Both the position numbers and the translations under genes were made by a program. Shown here piece after piece: positions 9,362-17,970 of a DNA stretch of 64,000 nt (position 1 is its first letter; each line of letters opens with the position of its first letter). The stretch spans positions 248,001 through 312,000 of the forward strand of contig NZ_FPAA01000002.1 in assembly GCF_900116235.1 (NCBI RefSeq), written 5' to 3'. A model generated the notes under the pieces. It saw only the letters and a program-made list of their open reading frames with translations. It had not been told where the DNA came from and made no database searches. Source of the DNA: Marininema halotolerans. Lineage in GTDB: Bacteria; Bacillota; Bacilli; Thermoactinomycetales; DSM-45169.

Positions 9362-10902
9362 GAGACCCCTCCTCCCGTTTTACTCTCTGTATCGATCAAA
9401 GACGCCAAGGCTTTACGATCCACCTTCCCATTCTCCGTCAATGGTAGGCGTTGACGCTTGATATATCGACTTGGCACCATATAGTCGGGCAAATGTAGAC
9501 GAAGGTGGTTTTTTAAATCCGTTCTCTGAACATCCTCGGATGCCACGTAATAGGCAACCAGCTTCATTACCGTTTCTGATTCCCTATGTACCATCACTAC
9601 ACAGTGTTGCACCCCTTCACAAGCCATAGCACAGGATTCAATTTCCCCCAATTCAATACGCAGTCCACGGATTTTTACCTGTTGATCCATTCGGCCATGA
9701 TACTCCATATTGCCATCGGTACGTAATCGAGCGAAGTCGCCCGTTCGATAGATTCGCTGCCCTTTTTTATTCTCAATAAACCGTTCAGCGGTTAAGATAG
9801 GATTGTTCACATATCCACGGGCCAAACCGATCCCTGCAATGCACAACTCTCCGATTTGACCTGGAGGAAGTTGGTTGCCTTCTTCGTCCGCTACGGAAAG
9901 CTCCATATTGCGAATCGGACGACCAATCGGTATATTGTCTTCCAGGGTAAGGCCTGGCGGGCAATCATAGGCGGTTACATCAATCGTGGCTTCTGTGGGG
10001 CCATAGAGATTCGTTAAATCTGTACCATTTGTCTGACGAAGAAGTTCATTAAATTTCATCACTTGTTGGGATAGCAATGCTTCACCACTCACAAATACCC
10101 GTTGCAGGGATGCTAGATGTTGAATTTCATCTTTCCCTTCGATGTAATGTAAGAAGGCACTCATCATGGAAGGAACAAAATGCATCACCGTTACTTGCTC
10201 CCTCAGAGTGGACTGGATGATCGCTTGTGGAAATTTTTCCATCCCAGGAGCTAGAACACATACCTTTGCACCCACCATCGCCCACCAAAAGATCTCCCAA
10301 ACGGATACATCAAAGGTATAGGGGGTCTTTTGGAGGAGGGTATCGTCTCCGGTAATTGGATAGACCTCTTGCATCCATTCAAGACGATTGACTAACGCTC
10401 GATGTTCGATCATGACTCCCTTCGGTGTCCCTGTCGAGCCCGATGTATAGATGACATACACGAGATCTGATGGATGATTTAAACAAGGAAGATTTTCACC
10501 TGAACCCATGTACAAGGACGGTTCATCCAATGCCCAAACTTCTGCCTTTAGTGACTCTTCCCACATGGAAAGAAATTGACTCTGGGTCAAAACAAGCGAC
10601 ATCCCGCAATCCGCTACAATATATTGGAGGCGTTTCTTTGGATAAGTAGGAGAGAGTGGAAGATAGGCTCCCCCTGCCTTTAAAATGCCAAAGATACCAA
10701 TGATCATCTCGAGAGAACGTTCGACCATCACACCCACAATCGTCTCTGGTCCAACCCCTTGTTTTCGAAGGCAAGCGGCTAATTGGTTACTTTTGATGTT
10801 TAACTCGCTGTAAGTGAGGGATTGCTCACCAAATACCACCGCTACCGCATCGGGGGTTCGTTTTACCTGGGCTTCAAAATAAAGATGCACGAGTGATTTC
10901 AT
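9358..10902 (-). CDS. Free-standing adenylation enzyme, predicted serine-activating (ZmaJ-like)
   Basis: A 514-residue adenylation domain without condensation or carrier domain: YTSGSTGTPKG (A3), NLYGPTEATID (A5), YRTGDFARL (A7) and a C-terminal LTENGKVDRKAL with the A10 lysine. By-eye alignment to GrsA gives the pocket D-V-W-H-F-S-L-I-D-K, one change from the standard serine code DVWHLSLIDK. It should form seryl-AMP and load serine onto a discrete carrier, most simply the one at 12083-12334. In zwittermicin A and guadinomine pathways such an enzyme starts aminomalonyl-ACP formation. It overlaps both neighbours by 4 bases (ATGA). The family and domain calls are firm; serine specificity and the partner carrier are inferred. 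Confidence 0.93.
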   Translation of the reverse strand: MKSLVHLYFEAQVKRTPDAVAVVFGEQSLTYSELNIKSNQLAACLRKQGVGPETIVGVMVERSLEMIIGIFGILKAGGAYLPLSPTYPKKRLQYIVADCGMSLVLTQSQFLSMWEESLKAEVWALDEPSLYMGSGENLPCLNHPSDLVYVIYTSGSTGTPKGVMIEHRALVNRLEWMQEVYPITGDDTLLQKTPYTFDVSVWEIFWWAMVGAKVCVLAPGMEKFPQAIIQSTLREQVTVMHFVPSMMSAFLHYIEGKDEIQHLASLQRVFVSGEALLSQQVMKFNELLRQTNGTDLTNLYGPTEATIDVTAYDCPPGLTLEDNIPIGRPIRNMELSVADEEGNQLPPGQIGELCIAGIGLARGYVNNPILTAERFIENKKGQRIYRTGDFARLRTDGNMEYHGRMDQQVKIRGLRIELGEIESCAMACEGVQHCVVMVHRESETVMKLVAYYVASEDVQRTDLKNHLRLHLPDYMVPSRYIKRQRLPLTENGKVDRKALASLIDTESKTGGGVS

Positions 10903-12086
10903 CGGGTTTCTTGCGCCTCTTTTGCCACTTCTGACCTTTGCATTCTACGCTTGGCCCTTTTGGCAAACTCTTTACCTAGCAATCGTTGGTGGATCTGATT
11001 ACTCCCTTCAACGATTTCCATCGTCTTGGCATCTCGATAATAGCGGGCAACGGCGTGATGCTCATTACACCCTAAGGCACCCATGATCTGCACAGCGTTG
11101 GTAGCATGGCGGGTGCCCGCGCGGGATGTGAAATACTTAGCCATCATGATCTTTTCGGTAGCATCTGGCGAATGATTGTCCTTTGCTTTCACTGCTTCTA
11201 GGCCTAGCAAGGTAGCCGCTTCCAAATCGACTCCCATGTCCGTGATCATATGAGAGATCATGCCATGATCAATGAGCGCCGTTTCAAAGGTCTTCCGCTC
11301 CATTACATAGGGGCCACATGTCTCAAGGCAAGCACGAAGCAGTCCCAAGGAAGCAAAGGCGATGGAAACTCGCCCAAATTCCAAAGCATAGGGAGCAACA
11401 TAGGAGATGGCAAACCCTGGACGACCTATCATATGAGTGACTGGAATTTCTACTTGATCAAAATCCAAGGTAGCCAGGTGGGCGGCTTTAAAACCGAGCA
11501 TGTCACGAATCGGAGTAATCGAGAGCCCAGGGCTCTCCTTCGGGACCAGACAAGCAATCGGTTCTGTCCCTGCTAGCTTCCCAAAAACCAAAAACACATC
11601 TGCCGCTGCACCGAAGGTAATCCATTTCTTCTGACCATTCAGAATGAATCGATCCCCTTGTTGGTGATAGGATGTTTGCATCATCATTAAGTCAGAGCCC
11701 GCACTCGGTTCGGTCATCGCCAGTGCTCCAATTTTTTTACCAGCGGCCAACAACGGTAGCCAATCTGCTTTTTGCTCCTGGGAACCCCACTTCAATATCG
11801 ACTCCATTACCATCGTATGAACATTAAATAGGCCGGATAAAGAGATGCTTCCTCTCCCGATGGCCTCTGTCAATGCCCCATAGGTGAGATAATCAAACCC
11901 CTGTCCACCATACTCTTGTGGCATCGTTGCACCAAGATATCCCTTCTCAGCACATTGACGAATCACATCCGAGGGAATCCTTTGCTCGATATCCCAACGA
12001 TTCGCCTGGGGTTCAACATAGGTAGATACAAATTCAATAAACGCGTGATAGGTTGCTTGTTGAGATAACGTCAAATACCCTCTCAT
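10899..12086 (-). CDS. Acyl-CoA dehydrogenase-family flavoenzyme 1, probable aminomalonyl-ACP pathway
   Basis: A 395-residue flavoprotein of acyl-CoA dehydrogenase fold with ALTEPSAGSD in the flavin/substrate region and MEIVEGSNQIHQRL near the C-terminus, where the catalytic Glu is present. In the zwittermicin-type route, an acyl-CoA dehydrogenase together with a 3-hydroxyacyl-CoA dehydrogenase oxidises the side-chain CH2OH of seryl-ACP to a carboxylate. Position between the seryl adenylation gene and carrier protein 1, with 4-base overlaps on both sides, assigns it to that job rather than fatty-acid beta-oxidation. Which of the two dehydrogenases in the cluster serves which carrier is inferred from adjacency only. 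Confidence 0.9.
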   Translation of the reverse strand: MRGYLTLSQQATYHAFIEFVSTYVEPQANRWDIEQRIPSDVIRQCAEKGYLGATMPQEYGGQGFDYLTYGALTEAIGRGSISLSGLFNVHTMVMESILKWGSQEQKADWLPLLAAGKKIGALAMTEPSAGSDLMMMQTSYHQQGDRFILNGQKKWITFGAAADVFLVFGKLAGTEPIACLVPKESPGLSITPIRDMLGFKAAHLATLDFDQVEIPVTHMIGRPGFAISYVAPYALEFGRVSIAFASLGLLRACLETCGPYVMERKTFETALIDHGMISHMITDMGVDLEAATLLGLEAVKAKDNHSPDATEKIMMAKYFTSRAGTRHATNAVQIMGALGCNEHHAVARYYRDAKTMEIVEGSNQIHQRLLGKEFAKRAKRRMQRSEVAKEAQETR

Positions 12087-12334
12087 CGCTCATCTCGCTC
12101 CTGCCGACGGCGGACAAACTCTCCAATAGCATGAATGGACTTGTAGTTGTCCATATCCAAATCGTCCATCGTGATTTTGATTCCAAACTCCTTTTCTAAA
12201 AACGTCATCAATTGAATGGCAAATAAGGAGTTGACTAACCCCTCTTCAAAAATCTCGGTATCATAATCAAAGGTCTCGTCCACATGTTCAGCAATGTAGT
12301 GATGAATGATTAGCTCCACCGTCGTTTCTACCAT
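12083..12334 (-). CDS. Discrete acyl/peptidyl carrier protein 1
   Basis: An 83-residue carrier protein with the phosphopantetheine serine in GLVNSLFAIQLM, the DSL-type motif with Asn before Ser. The start is set at ATG 12334 (MVETTVELIIHHY), with GGGAG about 9 bases upstream and the preceding gene ending at 12357; the longer reading would run into that gene. Together with the seryl adenylation enzyme and dehydrogenases it is the likely carrier for seryl and then aminomalonyl units, the role of ZmaH in zwittermicin A. It needs a phosphopantetheinyl transferase, which is not in this window. Confidence 0.88.
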   Translation of the reverse strand: MVETTVELIIHHYIAEHVDETFDYDTEIFEEGLVNSLFAIQLMTFLEKEFGIKITMDDLDMDNYKSIHAIGEFVRRRQERDER

Positions 12335-12356
12335 CCCGCTACACTCCCCAAAGCGT

Positions 12357-13211
12357 TTATTTAGCATACGTATAGAACCCTTTCCCACTCTTACGCCCAC
12401 ATTCCCCAGCATGCACCATCTTCTTTAACAGGGGGCAACAACGGAATTTTGTATCTTGATATTCCTCGAAAAGAACGTGCAAGGAATGCATCACCGTATC
12501 TAATCCAATTAAATCTGCAGTCTCCAACGGACCCATTTTATGGCCAAAACATTTTTTAAAGAGATCGTCTACTTGTTTTGGGTTGGCGACACCATCCATC
12601 ACAACCCAAGCGGCTTCATTCATATAAAGATGGGAAATCCGATTCGAAACGAATCCTGTCTGATCCTTCACGATGATCGCATCTTTATCCAATTGGGCCA
12701 GGAACGACTCTGCCCTTGTCACCGTCTCATCTGAAGTAAAGTACCCACGAATCACTTCAATAGAAGGCTTCATATAGACCGGGTTCATAAAATGCATACC
12801 AATGACTCGATCCGGCCGATTGGTTATGCCACCCACCTTTGTAATCGAAATGCATGACGTATTGACACCAAAAATGGTCTCTTCGCTACAAATCTCATCT
12901 AAGCGGAGATAGACCGGTTCTTTAATCGACCAATTCTCCGGTACATTCTCTACGATATAATCGCAGTCTTCCACGTCTTGTAATTGGGTGGTTGTGTGGA
13001 GCAAGGACCGAACATCATCTTCAGCCATTCGCGGGTACTTGTTGTTCAACATCGGGGCAAAACGCACCGTCTGTAAGATCTCTGCCGTTGCCCGTTGCAA
13101 GTGCTTCTCCTCAACATCCACTAATACCGTTTCGAGCCCATGCAACACCAGATCCACGGCCATACCGATTCCCATCGTACCCGCACCGATGATCCCGATT
13201 CTTTGGAACAT
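12357..13211 (-). CDS. 3-hydroxyacyl-CoA dehydrogenase family protein (ZmaG-like), extender-unit oxidation
   Basis: 284 residues, the usual length for 3-hydroxybutyryl-CoA dehydrogenase. The N-terminal Rossmann motif is GIIGAGTMGIGMA, followed by VENVPENWSIK and the family region MHFMNPVYMKP. The C-terminal half holds the dimerisation domain (GPLETADLIGLD). Start chosen at ATG 13211 (MFQRIGIIGAG) because AGGGGAG lies 8 bases upstream. In methoxymalonyl-, hydroxymalonyl- and aminomalonyl-ACP pathways this enzyme oxidises the primary alcohol of a glyceryl- or seryl-ACP to the aldehyde with NAD(P). There is one such gene but two carriers and two acyl-CoA dehydrogenases, so it may serve both branches, as ZmaG does for zwittermicin A. 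Confidence 0.9.
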   Translation of the reverse strand: MFQRIGIIGAGTMGIGMAVDLVLHGLETVLVDVEEKHLQRATAEILQTVRFAPMLNNKYPRMAEDDVRSLLHTTTQLQDVEDCDYIVENVPENWSIKEPVYLRLDEICSEETIFGVNTSCISITKVGGITNRPDRVIGMHFMNPVYMKPSIEVIRGYFTSDETVTRAESFLAQLDKDAIIVKDQTGFVSNRISHLYMNEAAWVVMDGVANPKQVDDLFKKCFGHKMGPLETADLIGLDTVMHSLHVLFEEYQDTKFRCCPLLKKMVHAGECGRKSGKGFYTYAK

Positions 13212-13233
13212 TGCTGCATCTCCCCTTGCGAAT

Positions 13234-14469
13234 TTATCCATGAGTTTGAAACACTTTGTTCTTCAGAGCCCTTTGCAAATGATGATCCCGTTCCTCTTCG
13301 CGAATCCGCTTCGCCCTGAGTGCTTCTCGCATCATTAGTAGGGCGACTTGTACGTCATGCTTGGTTGGGGAAGTATTTGAGAGAGTCCATTCTTCAACGC
13401 GTTGCTGAACCTGATGAAAAGGACCTACGACACGATCCTCATAATCCAGCCAATCGGTACTATAATTTCGTGTGCCGGCGACGATCGCTAAACACTGGGT
13501 AATTACATCTTTATAATCGGTTTCTTGTACGACAAGCGCCTCATTTGTCTTCTGTACATCTTTTTCCTTCTCGTAGTTGAGGATCATCGGGTGGGGATCA
13601 ACTGCATGAAGTAGATACTTGAGCACATCCTTTGGACCCATCTCTATCGCTATCCTCATCCCCCCATCAAGTAAATACTGAAGGGAATCAAGCCATCGCA
13701 CGGGTTCCACTAGTTGTCGTGATAGATTGTCCAACACGCTTTCTCTATCCCCATAAGGGAGTCCATTCCGATTTGCGATCACTGGCACCTTCGGTGAATG
13801 TATCTTGATGCCTACGAGTTGTTCGCGATAACGCTCCGCCGCTGGTTTCATCAATGGGGAGTGAAAAGGTCCACTCATTTTCAGGGGGATGGGGATCCCC
13901 CCGCGCTCTACCACCTTCTCCCCCGCAAGACGAATCCCCGCAAGTGATCCTGAGATGGAGGTCTTTTGCGGCGTATCATAAGCAGACAGATATACCGCTT
14001 CTCCTGCTTGGGTCACCTCTGTACAAAGTTGTTCCACCTTCTCGGGGTCAAGGTTGTTGACCCATGCCATCGTGCCATCAATCGAGGAGGCATATTGGCT
14101 GACGATCAATCCTCGCTTGTGTACCAATTTCAAACCATCAGCGAATGCGATCACCCCGGATGCACAAAGAGCCGTATACTCACCGAGGGAATATCCAAGC
14201 ATGGCATCGGGGGTTAATCCAATCTCCTGTTCAAACACACGAACCGCCGCCATACTCGTTGTGACCAATGCAGTCTGTGAATGTTCCAACGTATTTAAAT
14301 CCTGACGACGGGATTTATCCATACAAAGGCTTACCATATCGATCCCTAACGTATCACTTGCTTCTTGAAAGGTTTCCTGGGCAATTTTAAAGTGTTTGTA
14401 AAAATACTGACCCATCCCCGAGTAATGGGAACCCACTCCCGGGAACATCCATACGATCTTTGTCATCAT
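13234..14469 (-). CDS. Stand-alone acyltransferase (malonyl-type), trans-acting for the PKS
   Basis: A 411-residue FabD-like acyltransferase. Nucleophile Ser94 lies in GYSLGEY, the catalytic-His region is GPFHSPLM, and the N-terminus is WMFPGVGSHYSGMG instead of the common GQGSQ. The ~110 residues after the fold (from about residue 290) form a helical, charged tail that ordinary FabD lacks. Within an extender-unit operon it probably moves an unusual ACP-bound unit, such as aminomalonyl, to a carrier in the PKS. Zwittermicin A has a comparable discrete acyltransferase. Two ATG codons lie in tandem at 14469/14466 after GGGAGG; either may be used. The family call is firm, the substrate inferred. 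Confidence 0.88.
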   Translation of the reverse strand: MMTKIVWMFPGVGSHYSGMGQYFYKHFKIAQETFQEASDTLGIDMVSLCMDKSRRQDLNTLEHSQTALVTTSMAAVRVFEQEIGLTPDAMLGYSLGEYTALCASGVIAFADGLKLVHKRGLIVSQYASSIDGTMAWVNNLDPEKVEQLCTEVTQAGEAVYLSAYDTPQKTSISGSLAGIRLAGEKVVERGGIPIPLKMSGPFHSPLMKPAAERYREQLVGIKIHSPKVPVIANRNGLPYGDRESVLDNLSRQLVEPVRWLDSLQYLLDGGMRIAIEMGPKDVLKYLLHAVDPHPMILNYEKEKDVQKTNEALVVQETDYKDVITQCLAIVAGTRNYSTDWLDYEDRVVGPFHQVQQRVEEWTLSNTSPTKHDVQVALLMMREALRAKRIREEERDHHLQRALKNKVFQTHG

Positions 14470-15623
14470 GTCCCCTCCCTTTCGTTACCCAAGTCCCTTT
14501 CAAAGGCTTCCAGTAACATTTGCCCCCTTTTCGTATGACGAAGATGAATCAGATCAAGATCATATCGGATATCCGAAAGGTTCCGCCAACCCAAATCAAG
14601 TGCTCGTACCATATGGGAGTATGATTTTTCCGTCTTCTTTGCCAATGAATAGCCACAGGCGAGTAAAAAGTGATGCCACCCTTTTAGTTTCCCAAGACGC
14701 ATGGCTTCATCTATATAATGCTCTGCCTTCACATCATCCCCTGTATAACGCAGGCGGTGATAGGCAGTAAATACGAAATTATCCCGTTCGTTATACAAAA
14801 ACACATAGGCTTGTACCCTTTGTGGATGAATAAATCCAACCTTTTGCGCTAGTTTTATCGACGGCAATCGGAAATCCTCGGTTTTCCAATGAGGAATCCG
14901 CCCCTCTTCTAAGCAAGTTTCGAGGAAAGCTCGGGTGACTAATTCCCCGTATCCTTTTCCACGGTGGGCACGATGATAGGTCTCAACCCCAACCTCTACA
15001 TCCGTCTCCGTGGCAAAGGCAGTCAAACAACAACCGACCACCTCATCCTCAAGGCACACCACATAACCAAAGCCCTTCTCAATAAACGCTTCGGAAGTCA
15101 CCCAAAAATCAGTAACCCTCTCTCGAACTTGTTGATATGGAGCCGTTGTTAACATCTCGGTAGTAATCCGCTCCACCCGAATTCCATTCGGGATGGGAAT
15201 GGAAGAAAGATGACGAAATTGTTCGGGTGAAAAGGTCAACATCACCCGATCATAGGGTTTTGGGATAAATGCCTGTAACTGGTCCTCGATGATGGATTGC
15301 CACTGTAACGAGTGCCTTCCCCCAGGCAACAACTCTACCTGAAAAAATGGATCATCGATCCGTATCGCTTCAGGGGCAATTACTTCCTTGATAAAGGTGG
15401 GTAAGGCCGCTACAAATGATTCCTTGGGCTCCCCAAGAAGATAAAAAATCTCTTGTTCCGCCCATAGCAACGCACAGGTCGGATTCTTTGGATGATCGAC
15501 AAAGAGACGCCCATTGTTATGACCTGCTAAAATCCCCTGAATGACTGGATGGCGAGGATACGATTGATAGAGGTCCTTCATTTTTTCAAAGTTGACGTCA
15601 TCCCGTTCTATTGGATAAATCAT
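14466..15623 (-). CDS. GNAT N-acetyltransferase, candidate self-resistance enzyme (ZmaR-like role)
   Basis: 385 residues from ATG 15623 (MIYPIERDD; GGAGGG 4-5 bases upstream; overlaps the preceding stop). The first ~150 residues resemble the N-terminal half of two-domain GNAT acetyltransferases. Residues ~150-265 hold the catalytic GNAT domain with VVGCCLTAFATETDVEVGVET and the acetyl-CoA loop HRGKGYGELVT. The last ~100 residues (VKAEHYIDEAMRLGK, MVRALDLGWRN) look like a helical TPR-like add-on. In zwittermicin A producers, ZmaR acetylates the antibiotic and gives self-resistance. An acetyltransferase buried among the biosynthetic genes suggests the same here. A biosynthetic acylation step is the alternative. 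Confidence 0.82.
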   Translation of the reverse strand: MIYPIERDDVNFEKMKDLYQSYPRHPVIQGILAGHNNGRLFVDHPKNPTCALLWAEQEIFYLLGEPKESFVAALPTFIKEVIAPEAIRIDDPFFQVELLPGGRHSLQWQSIIEDQLQAFIPKPYDRVMLTFSPEQFRHLSSIPIPNGIRVERITTEMLTTAPYQQVRERVTDFWVTSEAFIEKGFGYVVCLEDEVVGCCLTAFATETDVEVGVETYHRAHRGKGYGELVTRAFLETCLEEGRIPHWKTEDFRLPSIKLAQKVGFIHPQRVQAYVFLYNERDNFVFTAYHRLRYTGDDVKAEHYIDEAMRLGKLKGWHHFLLACGYSLAKKTEKSYSHMVRALDLGWRNLSDIRYDLDLIHLRHTKRGQMLLEAFERDLGNEREGT

Positions 15624-16768
15624 CACGCCCTCCACCACCCCTGTTGGTAACAAGTACGAAGAGCATGCTGAGCAATGACTGGTTGAAGAACTTGGGAAGT
15701 TCCTTCGATGATTTCTAACGCCTTTGCTTCACGGAACAGACGCTCTACTGGATATTCCCGAGAAAAACCGTTACCGCCAAATACTTGTACTGCATCGGTC
15801 GCCACCTTCATTGCCATTTTCGAGGTAAAATATTTAGCCATTGTCGTTTCGATGACCGCATCTGGATGTTTATCCCTACGTTTTTGCCCAGCAGCAATAC
15901 AAAGGGCACGGGAAGCGTGAATATTGACACTCGCCTCTGCAATCATTTGTTGTACTTCTGCGTATGCACCAATCACCCGCCCCCCCTGCCTTCGTGTTCG
16001 TCCGTAAGTCACCATCCCATCCAAGGCTTCCTGGGCAATCGCAACGCCTGCCCAGGCAATGCTATACCGACCATGATCCAGCGCTGAATTCACCACATAA
16101 GCAAAACCGCCCCCTACTCTCCCCAATACGTTCCCTAGAGGAACCTCGACATCCTGAAAGTGGATTTCCGCGAGATGGGACGCATTACTTGCTAGCAAGT
16201 TGCTCATCTTGGTCGTTGAGACACCTGTCATGGTAGAGTCAACAAGGAAAGCAGTCATCTCATCTCCGCGGGATGCAAGGACTAAGTAGAGATCCGCCAA
16301 ATCACCGAAGGAAATCCACTTTTTACGACCATTTAAGATAAAATGATCTCCCTCTTGTCGATAGGATGAATCAATCCCATTCGCATCAGAGCCCACTTCT
16401 GGTTCCGTTAAAGCAAAGGCCGCCAGGACTTCCCCTGTTGCCATTTTCGGTAACCAATACTGCTTTTGTTCCCCGGTTCCCCAGCGTAGGATCGACTCTC
16501 CGACAAGTGAAACATGAACGGTCAGCAGTTCCCGCACGGAATTACAAGCCTTTCCGACCATTTCAGTCAGCTGTCCATATTGGATCGGATCCAGTGCCAG
16601 CCCGCCATAGATAGTCGGAAGAGTGGCACCAAATATCCCATGCTTTGCAAGACCTTGAAGCACCTCACGCGGTATCGCTTCTTGTGCTTCAAATCTTCCA
16701 GCACGAGGCCGAAGTTCCGCAGCGGCATACTGTTCCACTTGTGAAAGTACATCCGTTAACGTTTTCAT
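15623..16768 (-). CDS. Acyl-CoA dehydrogenase-family flavoenzyme 2, second extender-unit branch
   Basis: 381 residues with AFALTEPEVGSDANG, GNGFSREYPVERLFREAK and the catalytic-Glu segment LEIIEGTSQVLQP. It starts at ATG 16768, overlapping the stop of carrier protein 2 by 4 bases, so the two form a pair just as dehydrogenase 1 pairs with carrier 1. By analogy with ZmaE/ZmaD it may produce hydroxymalonyl-ACP from glyceryl-ACP. The FkbH-type glyceryl transferase needed for that is not in the window and would have to lie beyond the left edge. If it is absent, the second set may act on another acyl group. Confidence 0.9.
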   Translation of the reverse strand: MKTLTDVLSQVEQYAAAELRPRAGRFEAQEAIPREVLQGLAKHGIFGATLPTIYGGLALDPIQYGQLTEMVGKACNSVRELLTVHVSLVGESILRWGTGEQKQYWLPKMATGEVLAAFALTEPEVGSDANGIDSSYRQEGDHFILNGRKKWISFGDLADLYLVLASRGDEMTAFLVDSTMTGVSTTKMSNLLASNASHLAEIHFQDVEVPLGNVLGRVGGGFAYVVNSALDHGRYSIAWAGVAIAQEALDGMVTYGRTRRQGGRVIGAYAEVQQMIAEASVNIHASRALCIAAGQKRRDKHPDAVIETTMAKYFTSKMAMKVATDAVQVFGGNGFSREYPVERLFREAKALEIIEGTSQVLQPVIAQHALRTCYQQGWWRA

Positions 16769-17028
16769 GCAGAGGACCTTCCCCTTTGCTTCTTTTCAAT
16801 AAGCCCTACGATGTTGTTTACCGTGGAAAAATTGATTAGTTCCAAATCATCATTGTCCACTGTCAGGTTGAACTCCGTTTCTATATAGGTAAGCATCTGC
16901 ATCGCAAACATCGAATTTAAGAATCCCTTTTCAAAGATATTGTCATCATCTGTAAATGGTGCTTCAGAAGCATCGAAGGTAACCAAATTACTCTCGATAT
17001 AATGACGAATTTTTTCATGGGTACTCAT
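16765..17028 (-). CDS. Discrete acyl carrier protein 2
   Basis: An 87-residue carrier protein with the modified serine in GFLNSMFAMQML. The start is ATG 17028 (MSTHEKIRHYIE), with AAGGAGG 11 bases upstream; a GTG three codons earlier sits too close to that site. It is clearly homologous to carrier 1 (shared FEEG/FEKG, L-[VL]-NS-[LM]-FA-[IM]-QLM pattern), so the pair likely arose by duplication. It is co-translated with acyl-CoA dehydrogenase 2, suggesting a dedicated carrier for one extender unit. Confidence 0.88.
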   Translation of the reverse strand: MSTHEKIRHYIESNLVTFDASEAPFTDDDNIFEKGFLNSMFAMQMLTYIETEFNLTVDNDDLELINFSTVNNIVGLIEKKQRGRSSA

Positions 17029-17137
17029 GCTGTTCACACCCTCCTTGATAATGAATAGGATCCCTCACCCTTTTATAAAATGGCATGAGACGAATCGCTC
17101 ACCAACCACTGTACCAATCGGCTGTCACTTCATCGAT

Positions 17138-17962
17138 TTAATCGATTCCCCCGCCTTCGCAAATATAGACCGGTTCCGTATACAGTCGCAATCGACGTGC
17201 CCAACTTGCTTGTAGTTGCTCCCAACGCCTTTGGTCAACGGACTCGGCTTGTAGGAGATCCAATGAAATGTTCAAATTAAGAAGTCGACCGTTGACCACC
17301 GTTCTTGTAACGCCTGCGGGCATCAAATGACCATTTTCCACCACCCATTTTAGTTCGTCTAAGGTGTACTTCGGATAGGAGAATAAGATCTGTCCCTCCC
17401 CCATTCGTGTCGCGTCCCCATCCGCTACCCGCTGCACAATACACTCGTGTTGGTACTGGCTTACAATCCGATGCCACGCGGTCAGGTGTGTAATCAAGCG
17501 TTGATCCCTAGCACGTGGGTACAGAAAAACCTCCCTTCCCTCCGTATCTTTCACATAAGCAAGCAAGCGCCCTTCTCTTCTCATTTCTACACAGATGATC
17601 GATGGATCACAGCAAAGCGATTTCCACCATTCACCTTTTGGTACAAGATGATTCCAAGCACTTAAGCGCACCCACTCATCTCTAACCACTTGAACGGCTA
17701 ATCGCTTGCAGCCAAGTTCCTTCATCGCCATCACACGGTGAGCACCATCAAGCAATAGATATTTACCGGAAGGGAGCTTCATAGCGAGTGCTGGGTTGCG
17801 AATCACACCCTCTTCCAACATCGATTGACACACTCGATTCAATCGTTTTTGTTCATAGGTTTCATGGAACAAGAGTGCCTCGGAGGGAAGTAACGTTAAG
17901 GTCGTCATCACATCATTATCTGTAACTCCCCGACTCCCCTGGATTACCTGACTCATTTTCAA
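17138..17962 (-). CDS. ParB-like (SbnI-type) protein, putative free L-serine kinase for diaminopropionate synthesis
   Basis: 274 residues. The N-terminal ~110 residues are a ParB/sulfiredoxin-like domain with LLLDGAHRVMAMKELG preceded by HETYEQKRLNRV. Staphylococcal SbnI has the same domain and phosphorylates free L-serine to O-phosphoserine, the substrate of SbnA. The next genes upstream are SbnB-like and SbnA-like, which strongly supports this role over plasmid partition. The C-terminal ~150 residues are specific to this family and unassigned. A TTG start at 17962 follows GAGGG by 5 bases; an ATG two codons later is possible. The OCD-family stop is only 8 bases upstream. Confidence 0.83.
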   Translation of the reverse strand: MKMSQVIQGSRGVTDNDVMTTLTLLPSEALLFHETYEQKRLNRVCQSMLEEGVIRNPALAMKLPSGKYLLLDGAHRVMAMKELGCKRLAVQVVRDEWVRLSAWNHLVPKGEWWKSLCCDPSIICVEMRREGRLLAYVKDTEGREVFLYPRARDQRLITHLTAWHRIVSQYQHECIVQRVADGDATRMGEGQILFSYPKYTLDELKWVVENGHLMPAGVTRTVVNGRLLNLNISLDLLQAESVDQRRWEQLQASWARRLRLYTEPVYICEGGGID

Positions 17963-17970
17963 TCACACCC

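Noticed and set aside
17138-17962. Chromosome or plasmid partition ParB
   Set aside because: It lacks a ParA partner and helix-turn-helix region, and neighbours are SbnA/SbnB-like; the SbnI-type role fits better.
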